A stretch of DNA of 5,081 nt from NCBI GenBank assembly GCA_020354275.1, contig CP070645.1:1444888-1449968 (forward strand), read 5' to 3'. Below, piece after piece: positions 1 to 4,883 of the stretch. The first letter of the stretch is position 1, and every line of letters starts with the position of its first letter. The position numbers were made by a program, and so were the translations under genes. Source of the stretch: Dehalococcoidales bacterium (GTDB taxonomy: Bacteria; Chloroflexota; Dehalococcoidia; Dehalococcoidales; UBA2162). The notes under the pieces were generated by a model. That model had not been told where the DNA came from and made no database searches. It worked only from the letters and a program-made list of their open reading frames with translations.

Positions 1-318
1 CACCAGTGGCGCCCAGAGTCCTATTTAAACTACAGCAAAATCAATGACGAGGTATTCAACGAGTGGTACGTGGAATTCAAGGAAAACGTCCCGAACTGGG
101 ATAAAGTAAGTGGTAAGCTTAAGGAAATGGAGCCCAGGATGCGGGGAATGGCTTATGACATCTACCTACCGGCTGGATATTACTACTTTATGTGGTGGCC
201 ATGGCTGAAAGGCTGGCACGGTGAAACTACCATTGGTTATTGGAATAACTATAGCCAGATTAATTACCTCTGGATTGACACGGACCTAAAAAAGGAAATG
301 ACAGGGAGAGAAAATTAG
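1..318 (+). CDS. ABC transporter substrate-binding protein, family 5 (peptide/nickel type), C-terminal part only
   Basis: The reading frame is open from the first base of the window to a TAG at 316-318, giving 105 residues of the C-terminus of a larger protein (family members are usually about 500-650 aa). The visible part is rich in Trp and Tyr. It carries the kind of ending seen in SBP_bac_5 proteins: a PAGYYYFMWWPWLKGWHGE segment, then GYWNNYSQINYLWIDTDLKK at the very end. Such proteins bind peptides or other solutes outside the membrane and deliver them to an ABC permease; most Gram-positive-type versions are lipoproteins. The N-terminus, where a signal peptide or lipobox would be, lies outside the window, so anchoring cannot be judged. 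A GTG at 70 lies inside the domain and is not a credible start. The next gene begins 98 nt downstream on the same strand. The substrate cannot be predicted from this fragment. The family call rests on recognition of the C-terminal pattern. Confidence 0.8.
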   Translation, partial: HQWRPESYLNYSKINDEVFNEWYVEFKENVPNWDKVSGKLKEMEPRMRGMAYDIYLPAGYYYFMWWPWLKGWHGETTIGYWNNYSQINYLWIDTDLKKEMTGREN

Positions 319-416
319 ATTATAGCAACTATACCAATCATTATATTGGCATAAAAACAGAGTAATTTAAGTTACTTTAAGCTTTTGGCGATAATCTGTA
401 ACAGGGAGGCCAATAC

Positions 417-1646
417 GTGGCACAAGTAGAATTTGACACCAATCTAACAGATGAAGGTAAGGCAGTACTCAATGAGGCGAAAAGGTTCTTCAGGGAAGTA
501 TGGCGGCCAGCAGCTATCAAGCTGGACAAGCTCCCCACTCCGGAAGACGTGATTGCAGGAGACTCCATATTCTGGGATGTGCTCCGGCAAACCTACCAGC
601 TAGGTTATAACAAGATGGGTTTCCCGATAGAGATGGGCGGTAGCGGGTTGCGTGACCCGCTGGCCAGGGCGATGATAACCGAAGAGATGGGCTACGCCTC
701 AGCAGACCTGGCGATATGCCTGGGGGTATGCTCTATGCCTTTCAGTATGGCCATGGCATCACCCCATCCCGATTTACAGGAAATGGTTAGGCAGTATGCT
801 GAGGATAAAGAAGCTAGAATGATCGGCTGCTGGGCGATAACCGAGCCAGATCACGGGTCAGACTGGCTCTATTTTGATAGCGACCACCACCACGATCCTG
901 AGGTTGTTCCCCAAGTTAAGGCAGTTATGGATGGAGACCATTATATCATCAATGGCCAGAAATCAGCCTGGGTCAGCAACGGTACTATCGCCAGCCATGC
1001 CGCTCTCTTCTTGAACCTTGATTCATCAAAGGGAATGGATAGCGGGGGAGTAGCCATTGTTCCTCTGGATTTACCGGGGGTTAGTAAAGGAAAACCGTTA
1101 GACAAGCTAGGGCAGAGAGCCTTGAACCAGGGGGAGATATTTTTCGATGATGTACGTATCCCCAAAGAATATATGATATGCTCCGACCCGGTAGCATATA
1201 ACAGGATGATAAACGGGATTCTGTCTGGGGCCAATGCCGGTATGGGAGGTTGGTTCGTTGGCCTGGCGCAGGCCGCCCTCGATGAAGCCATCGCCTATGC
1301 CAAACAGAGGGTACAAGGTGGACGGCCAATTTCCGAGCACCAGAGTGTCAAAGCCAGGTTATTTGATATGTTTACACAGGTTGAGGCAGCCCGTGCTCTA
1401 TCCCGCCGTGTTAGAACAAGCCGGCCAGGGGGACAAACAACACTCCACTATTCCATTGCTTCCAAGATACTCTCTACAGAGACCGCCTTCCGTGTTGCCA
1501 GCATGGCTATCCAGATATTTGGTGGCTACGGTCTTTCTAAAGACTTTGTCATTGAAAAGCTCTTCCGTGATGCCCGGGCATCGATGATAGAAGATGGGGT
1601 AAATGAAACCCTAGCCCTGGAAGGAGCTGGAAAACTGCTTGAGTAA
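417..1646 (+). CDS. Acyl-CoA dehydrogenase family protein (FAD-dependent), catalytic Glu replaced by Asp
   Basis: Complete 409-aa protein of normal family length. It starts with GTG at 417, set by a strong Shine-Dalgarno AGGGAGG at 403-409, 7 nt upstream. The family oxidises acyl-CoA thioesters to 2,3-enoyl-CoA using FAD, usually passing electrons to ETF, in the cytoplasm. Visible motifs are signature 1, ITEPDHGSD (141-149); the flavin-contacting segment KSAWVSNG with Trp185; and signature 2, from Gln366 through IFGGYGL to Arg384-Asp385. Ungapped alignment of the C-terminus with medium-chain dehydrogenase (IYEGT) puts Asp393 at the catalytic Glu position. The helix-G position used by isovaleryl-CoA and long-chain dehydrogenases (here about 270-275) has no acidic residue. 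The loop between signature 1 and the GDHYIINGQK strand is about 12 residues longer than in the medium-chain enzyme and contains DHHHD (156-160). Substrate is unknown; a non-classical acyl-CoA or an atypical elimination is possible. Fold assignment is very secure, detailed function is not. Confidence 0.93.
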   Translation: MAQVEFDTNLTDEGKAVLNEAKRFFREVWRPAAIKLDKLPTPEDVIAGDSIFWDVLRQTYQLGYNKMGFPIEMGGSGLRDPLARAMITEEMGYASADLAICLGVCSMPFSMAMASPHPDLQEMVRQYAEDKEARMIGCWAITEPDHGSDWLYFDSDHHHDPEVVPQVKAVMDGDHYIINGQKSAWVSNGTIASHAALFLNLDSSKGMDSGGVAIVPLDLPGVSKGKPLDKLGQRALNQGEIFFDDVRIPKEYMICSDPVAYNRMINGILSGANAGMGGWFVGLAQAALDEAIAYAKQRVQGGRPISEHQSVKARLFDMFTQVEAARALSRRVRTSRPGGQTTLHYSIASKILSTETAFRVASMAIQIFGGYGLSKDFVIEKLFRDARASMIEDGVNETLALEGAGKLLE

Positions 1647-2145
1647 GTACAGACATTTAATGCAGCAGTATATAATCTATCAAGTGCATTGCTTTATGAG
1701 CCGTAGTCATTAGTATTATTTTTCAGCCAGCGGTAAATAACTGTTTTATCATATCCTGACATATTACTTTATGGCTATATCGCGGGCTTATGGGTATCGG
1801 AAGGGTATTCAGCATTTTCAAACAGAAGGGAACACAGCGAGAGCCATTAAAGCTCCCTGTCTACTTCTAGGTAACAAACTCCTGAATAATACAGGTCAAA
1901 TTATAGTGGCCTCTTTAGTAATCGGAATCGCCACTTACTCTATTGGACTCTTTCATCATTATTATCTGTGTGTCACCAACGGCAACCTTCAGTTATTAAT
2001 TATACACTTGTTGTGAATCCTAACTATGGACATTGCCTTAGTATCCCGGATCCTAAGTTGGCTTCTCTTACAAGAACTCCATTAACACAAACCGAACAGA
2101 ACACATTTTCTTGAATTATTGAAAATTGACGCTAAATATAGTAAG

Positions 2146-2184
2146 ATCAGGGTGTCGGTTGACCTAGTGTTTTGACACCCTGAT
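2146..2184. repeat. Perfect 11-bp inverted repeat with 17-nt loop; arms match the nearby tRNA-like remnant
   Basis: Left arm ATCAGGGTGTC (2146-2156) and right arm GACACCCTGAT (2174-2184) are exact reverse complements. The left arm plus the next base, ATCAGGGTGTCG, equals the - strand of 2252-2263, which is the anticodon-stem/variable-loop part of the tRNA-Lys-like remnant. The right arm extended by one T (2174-2185) is a 12-nt direct repeat of 2253-2264. After the right arm the + strand reads TCTTTTC, so the hairpin could also act as a weak terminator for rightward transcription. The sharing of arm sequence with a tRNA suggests origin by duplication of a tRNA fragment rather than a purpose-built terminator. 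The repeat itself is certain; its role is not. Confidence 0.75.
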
Positions 2185-2224
2185 TCTTTTCAAAAAACTC
2201 CCGGAAGGGTTGGGCTTCTGAAGC

Positions 2225-2308
2225 TGGTAGGCCGTGCAGGTCTCGAATCTGCGACACCCTGATTAAAAGTCAGATTATATCAATCCCGCTCAGTTGAGCT
2301 ACACTGTA
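2225..2308 (-). pseudogene. Degenerate tRNA-Lys(TTT)-like remnant
   Basis: Read on the - strand, the 3' half looks like a tRNA. It has an anticodon arm TCTGA-CTTTTAA-TCAGG with anticodon TTT (bases 2266-2268 within loop 2263-2269), and a 5-nt variable loop GTGTC. The T-arm is GCAGA-TTCGAGA-CCTGC, followed by ACGGCCT, discriminator A and an encoded CCA ending at 2225. Defects are clear. The conserved 53-61 pair of the T-stem is A-C. The D-arm keeps TAGCTCA and GAGC but has a 4-nt loop. About 13 extra bases lie between the D-stem and the anticodon stem. The seven bases where the 5' acceptor strand should be (TACAGTG, 2308-2302) pair with none of the 3' strand. A six-T run on the - strand (2197-2192) lies 27 nt past the CCA. 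I read this as a broken tRNA-Lys gene or fragment, not a working tRNA. Confidence 0.72.
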
Positions 2309-2563
2309 GAAAAACAGCTTAATATTTTCATCTGGGCAATCTCAGCAAAGACCACTAAAAGATAACTCAATCAAGGTTTCTATGCTTTGGTATAGAATAA
2401 TCTTCATTAGTTATTACGCCGGACATGTGAATACTGTAAACTCATGCCAGGCAGAATGTGTAACCAGCCAATTTGTGTCGGTGCATTTCTACACTAATAA
2501 GTACATGTAGCTTCCCATGGTGTTCAGTCCTCCTCCTTAAAAGGAAAGGGGGAGATAATTATA

Positions 2564-2584
2564 AAGAGGGGCTTTGCCCCTCTT
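2564..2584 (-). terminator. GC-rich hairpin, probable terminator of the leftward operon
   Basis: AAGAGGGGC and GCCCCTCTT form a perfect 9-bp stem with a 3-nt loop. The stem extends by TATA/TATA if one A is bulged. It begins 62 nt beyond the stop of the RluD-type gene in that gene's direction. On the - strand the hairpin is followed by a T/A-rich tract (TATAATTAT) rather than a clean U-run, so termination strength is uncertain. A second small palindrome, CCTTTTAAGG in a purine/pyrimidine-biased stretch, follows at about 2535-2544. The near-symmetric stem could also stop transcription arriving from the dehydrogenase side. A multi-copy intergenic palindrome (REP-like) is an alternative that only a genome search could decide. 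Confidence 0.5.
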
Positions 2585-2646
2585 ATACTCCCCTGTTCCA
2601 GTAGGAAATATCCCCACCCCCCTTATACCACCTCTACAAAATAAAT

Positions 2647-3633
2647 CTACAAGTTCTGTCCAATAACCTTTAGCGCCTGCTCCAGGTCAGCGGGAAGCTC
2701 AGAAGTGAATTCTATATATTCACCGGTGGAGGGTAGTCTAAAACCCAGCCTGGATGCATGAAGAAACTGCCGTTCGAGGTATGGTGACTTCACCCCGTAG
2801 ACCTTATCCCCCACCACCGGGTAACCGATTGCCGCCAGGTGCACCCTTATCTGGTGGGTACGGCCGGTCTCGGGTCTGATTTCAAGAAGGCTATAATCGC
2901 TAATGTACCGTACCACATGAAACCTTGTCCGTGCCTCCCTGCCCTTATCTTCGGTGACTACCGCCATACGCTCCCGGTGGCTGCGGTCACGCCCGATAGG
3001 AGCTTCAATAACGCCATCCTGTGGGGTGAGGTTCCCTTTTACCAGTGCCATATAGACCTTTTTAACCGAGCGGTCCTGAAACTGGCCAGCCAGATCCAGC
3101 TGGGCGTTATTATTCTTGGCGACCACCATCAAGCCCGAGGTATCCTTGTCAAGCCGGTGCACAATTCCCGGCCGCTGCCAGTCACCGGTATCAGGAAATT
3201 CCGCCAGGTGTGACAGGGTGGCGTTAACAAGGGTATGGGCAGCGTGTCCCGGTGCCGGGTGCACCGCCAGACCGGCGGGTTTGTCCACCACCAGAAGGTC
3301 TGTATCTTCATAGACGATATTCAGGGGAATGTCCTCAGGTAGTAAAGAGGCGGGTTCGGCAGAAGGCAAGCTGATAGTCAGACGGTCTCCGGTATTTAAT
3401 ATGTGGCTGGCCTTAACCAAACAGTCATTAACCGTGATATGCCCGTCATGGATCAACTTTTGGGCCTGCGTTCTGGTCAGTTCCGGGTTTTGCTCGCTGA
3501 CGTATTTATCAAGGCGGATACCCGGTCTGTCCACCAACATATAGTATATCCGGTGTTCTTTAGCCAACCCTACCCCTTTCCCTCTTTTGTTAACCGGTAC
3601 CTTCTCAATGGTATTGCCCTTCCCCGAAACCAC
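2647..3633 (-). CDS. rluD: RluD-type (RluA family) 23S rRNA pseudouridine synthase
   Basis: The protein is 328 aa as drawn, typical for RluC/RluD-like enzymes. These isomerise specific uridines to pseudouridine in large-subunit rRNA (E. coli RluD acts on helix 69). An N-terminal S4 RNA-binding domain spans about residues 38-85 (IRLDKYVSEQ, then RTQAQKLIHDGHITVN). The catalytic domain runs from about 105 to the end. The catalytic motif GIVHRLDKDTSGLMVVAK has Asp162 as the presumed nucleophile. Further family blocks are LLVVDKPAGLAVHPAPGH (113-130), RPETGRTHQIRVHLAAIGYPVVGD (253-276) and FLHASRLGF (290-298). It is last in the operon, 13 nt after lspA. The start is uncertain. GTG at 3633 has no clear ribosome binding site. 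TTG at 3567 is preceded by AAAGGGG with a 5-nt gap, and ATG at 3540 begins just before the S4 domain; both leave all conserved domains intact. Family assignment is secure; the exact target uridines and the rluD rather than rluC/rluA label are inferred. Confidence 0.93.
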   Translation of the reverse strand: MVSGKGNTIEKVPVNKRGKGVGLAKEHRIYYMLVDRPGIRLDKYVSEQNPELTRTQAQKLIHDGHITVNDCLVKASHILNTGDRLTISLPSAEPASLLPEDIPLNIVYEDTDLLVVDKPAGLAVHPAPGHAAHTLVNATLSHLAEFPDTGDWQRPGIVHRLDKDTSGLMVVAKNNNAQLDLAGQFQDRSVKKVYMALVKGNLTPQDGVIEAPIGRDRSHRERMAVVTEDKGREARTRFHVVRYISDYSLLEIRPETGRTHQIRVHLAAIGYPVVGDKVYGVKSPYLERQFLHASRLGFRLPSTGEYIEFTSELPADLEQALKVIGQNL

Positions 3634-3646
3634 CGAATCGGATAGA

Positions 3647-4105
3647 TCACCGGTCTAAGGCTGCCGTCGATTTGAGGAGAGCGTAAGCAAATAGAATAAT
3701 ACCAACTGTTATGGCGGAGTCGGCAACGTTAAACGCCGGCCAGATGTTGAAATTCAGGAAATCGGTAGCGTGGCCAAGGCGTAGACGGTCTATCAGGTTA
3801 CCTGCCGCGCCGCCGAGTAACAGCCCCAGAGCCAGTCTGCCTATCTGGTTATTCAGCACAGGGAACCGGTGGGGAAAGAAGACCATAATTACCAGGATTG
3901 TGGAAACTGCAACCAGGCCAATTATAATAAGTGGCAATGTATACTCCGGGAACAGCCCGAAGGAAGCCCCGGTATTATATATATGGGTAATTCGGAAGAA
4001 ACCGAGCTCAAATGTTGACTGCCCCACATCGAGATTGGCCCGTATTAACAGCTTGGTTACCTGGTCAGCAAGTATTACCAGTATAGCCGTAAGATAAAAG
4101 ACCAC
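3647..4105 (-). CDS. lspA: Lipoprotein signal peptidase (signal peptidase II)
   Basis: The 152-aa integral membrane aspartic peptidase is within the usual 150-170 range. It cleaves the signal peptide of diacylglyceryl-modified prolipoproteins just before the lipid-modified Cys. Four hydrophobic segments are visible: about residues 2-20, 57-77, 88-105 and 124-146. Conserved blocks are LADQVTK (12-18), YNTGASFGLF (43-52), GNLIDR (102-107), ATDFLNF with catalytic Asp115, and FNVADSAITVG with catalytic Asp129. All family residues I would look for are present, so the enzyme should be active. The start is GTG at 4105. No strong Shine-Dalgarno precedes it (GGCGG lies very close), which fits translational coupling to the zinc-finger gene ending 10 nt upstream. 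Any lipoproteins made by this organism, possibly including the truncated solute-binding protein at the left edge, would depend on this enzyme; that link is inference. Confidence 0.97.
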   Translation of the reverse strand: MVFYLTAILVILADQVTKLLIRANLDVGQSTFELGFFRITHIYNTGASFGLFPEYTLPLIIIGLVAVSTILVIMVFFPHRFPVLNNQIGRLALGLLLGGAAGNLIDRLRLGHATDFLNFNIWPAFNVADSAITVGIILFAYALLKSTAALDR

Positions 4106-4115
4106 GTTCCGCCAT

Positions 4116-4487
4116 TTACCCCGTGGGGAACCTGCTTTTCGCGTTCTGAGCCTTACAGCTCAGGCACAGGCTGGCCTGAGGGAGTGCTTCCAGGCGGTTG
4201 GCAGCTATAGGCTGGCCGCAACTGTCGCACATGCCGTAGGTTCCCTTTTCATACTTCTCCAGCGCATGCTCCACCTCAGCCAGATGACCCCTCACCTGCT
4301 TCTCGACAGCTAACCGTTTCTCCAGTTCGAAGCTTTCTGTGGCCTCTTCCTCTCGCTTGCCAAAAGGGCTGCCCTCTCTCCGCGCATCGGTAGAGCGGAC
4401 ACTGTTTTCCAGTTCCTCCAATTCCTCCAGCAACCGCTTCCGCTCATTCTCCAGAAGGTCACGAAACTTCTTATAATTAGCCGTCAC
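4116..4487 (-). CDS. DksA/TraR family C4-type zinc-finger protein
   Basis: The 123-aa protein starts with GTG at 4487 behind an excellent Shine-Dalgarno GGAGGT (4495-4500), 7 nt upstream. Residues about 5-80 are highly charged and heptad-like, predicting the long helical coiled coil of this family. A zinc finger follows, with Cys87, Cys90, Cys108 and Cys111 in the family pattern YGMCDSCGQPI, then RLEALPQASLCLSCK. DksA/TraR proteins bind RNA polymerase in the secondary channel and, with or without ppGpp, modulate promoter output. Counting back without gaps from the first Cys against E. coli DksA, the coiled-coil-tip motif DxxDxA becomes K44-x-x-E47-x-A49. The first tip Asp is therefore missing, so DksA-like activity on polymerase should not be assumed. 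It is the first gene of the operon with lspA and the RluD-type gene, 10 nt before lspA, downstream of two candidate promoters. Confidence 0.9.
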   Translation of the reverse strand: MTANYKKFRDLLENERKRLLEELEELENSVRSTDARREGSPFGKREEEATESFELEKRLAVEKQVRGHLAEVEHALEKYEKGTYGMCDSCGQPIAANRLEALPQASLCLSCKAQNAKSRFPTG

Positions 4488-4570
4488 CTCTCTTACCTCC
4501 CGCCTGCTTGTTTAAAAGAAAGGTTGCTTCAGGCCTCGGTTTGCCATGTTCAGATGCTAACAGGTGTGTT

Positions 4571-4600
4571 ATTATACTCAGACGATGAATCGGAAAGCAA
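4571..4600 (-). promoter_or_regulatory. Candidate proximal sigma70-type promoter of the zinc-finger/lspA/rluD operon
   Basis: On the - strand, TTGCTT (4600-4595) and TATAAT (4576-4571) are separated by 18 nt. The -10 is a perfect consensus hexamer; the -35 matches at the TTG core. Transcription would start near 4564, giving a leader of about 75 nt before the GTG of the zinc-finger gene. Confidence 0.5.
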
Positions 4601-4623
4601 TAATGGACTGGGCGGATTAGCCT

Positions 4624-4694
4624 AAAAACCTAAACTTGTAAGCAGCAGCAAATTCCTGTCTTCGTCGGCGATTATTAACGAAGAAACAAAGTTT
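4624..4694 (-). ncRNA. Candidate structured small RNA or attenuator leader upstream of the zinc-finger gene
   Basis: The segment begins at the predicted start point of the distal promoter. Its 5' end (strand - at 4696-4686, CTAAACTTTGT) pairs with ACAAGTTTAG (4639-4630) over about 10 bp with one bulged U. An inner perfect 7-bp hairpin, TCTTCGT/ACGAAGA in + strand terms (4659-4665 and 4678-4684), encloses a 12-nt loop. On the - strand the outer helix is directly followed by GTTTTT (4629-4624), a short U-run as in intrinsic terminators. The transcript would be about 70 nt long and would end before the proximal promoter. I do not recognise it as a known riboswitch or RNA family. It could be an sRNA, an attenuator, or chance structure in AT-rich DNA. 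Confidence 0.35.
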
Positions 4695-4698
4695 AGTA

Positions 4699-4727
4699 AT
4701 TATATACTATTTTCTCTATTTTGGCAA
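4699..4727 (-). promoter_or_regulatory. Candidate distal sigma70-type promoter, leftward, driving the structured leader
   Basis: On the - strand, TTGCCA (4727-4722) and TATAAT (4704-4699) are separated by exactly 17 nt, with an A-rich spacer. Five of six -35 bases and all -10 bases match consensus, making this the best promoter match in the window. The start would fall on the A run at 4694-4692, at the base of the hairpin structure. No open reading frame begins between it and the proximal promoter. Confidence 0.6.
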
Positions 4728-4821
4728 GCCCAGCTGCCTGTAATCCCATTTAATAACCACGATTTATTCACCCCTGCCACCTAACTAATAACCTTACTGC
4801 TGGTATTACAGTTGACAATCC

Positions 4822-4850
4822 TTGACAACAAACAGGGTTTTGATTAAAGT
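4822..4850 (+). promoter_or_regulatory. Candidate promoter of the Fur-family gene
   Basis: A perfect -35 TTGACA at 4822-4827 is followed 17 nt later by TAAAGT (4845-4850), a moderate -10. Another TTGACA lies 10 bp upstream (4812-4817), so the hexamer occurs twice in helical phase. TATAAA at 4850-4855 looks more like a -10 but would need a 22-nt spacer. With the first choice, transcription starts near 4857, inside the Fur box, leaving a leader of about 27 nt. Confidence 0.5.
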
Positions 4851-4869
4851 ATAAATGATAATCATTTTC
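4851..4869. promoter_or_regulatory. Fur box over the predicted transcription start of the Fur-family gene
   Basis: The 15-bp core AAATGATAATCATTT (4853-4867) is a perfect 7-1-7 inverted repeat, the architecture bound by Fur-family dimers. Counted over 19 bp (4851-4869) it matches the classical E. coli Fur consensus at 15 positions, including the uninterrupted centre. It overlaps the predicted -10/start region and ends 14 nt before the ATG of a Fur-family gene. Binding there would block polymerase, so negative autoregulation is the simple reading. The 7-1-7 form is shared by Fur, PerR and Zur sites, but the GATAATCAT-type centre is most like Fur. Confidence 0.82.
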
Positions 4870-4883
4870 ATTTACAGCCTAAG

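Larger units (their letters stand above)
1647..2646. other. 1-kb intergenic region between convergent genes, AT-rich, no credible protein gene
   Basis: The stretch separates the stop of the acyl-CoA dehydrogenase from the stop of the RluD-type gene, so it lies between the 3' ends of converging units. I find no frame with a ribosome binding site and recognisable protein content. Contents that can be supported are a tRNA-Lys-like remnant (2225-2308), an inverted repeat related to it (2146-2184), and a GC-rich hairpin (2564-2584). A weak inverted repeat AATGCA/TGCATT (1659-1664 and 1685-1690, 20-nt loop) lies just after the dehydrogenase stop and has no good U-run, so I do not call it a terminator. 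The rest (about 1700-2140 and 2310-2540) shows nothing I can assign. Confidence 0.7.

Noticed and set aside
334..349. CCAAT/ATTGG inverted repeat between the solute-binding protein and the dehydrogenase
   Set aside because: Only 5 bp, with no U-run and no known operator shape; too weak to call a terminator or binding site.
1771..2016. 81-codon open frame on the + strand with a hydrophobic middle
   Set aside because: There is no Shine-Dalgarno before the ATG, the composition follows the surrounding AT-rich non-coding DNA, and I recognise no family. Open by chance is the simplest reading; a conserved homologue would change this.
2225..2308. A functional tRNA-Lys
   Set aside because: The 5' acceptor strand does not pair at any of seven positions, the D-arm is shortened and followed by about 13 extra bases, and the 53-61 pair is lost.
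2839..3213. 124-codon frame antisense to the RluD-type gene
   Set aside because: It is fully contained within a gene with all pseudouridine synthase motifs and shows no protein features of its own.
3711..4097. 128-codon frame antisense to lspA
   Set aside because: It lies wholly opposite a clear LspA coding region; its openness follows from lspA codon composition.
4738..4811. CTGTAAT/ATTACAG inverted repeat (4738-4744 and 4805-4811) upstream of the Fur-family gene
   Set aside because: Seven base pairs separated by 60 nt is expected by chance in AT-rich DNA, and it matches no operator I know.
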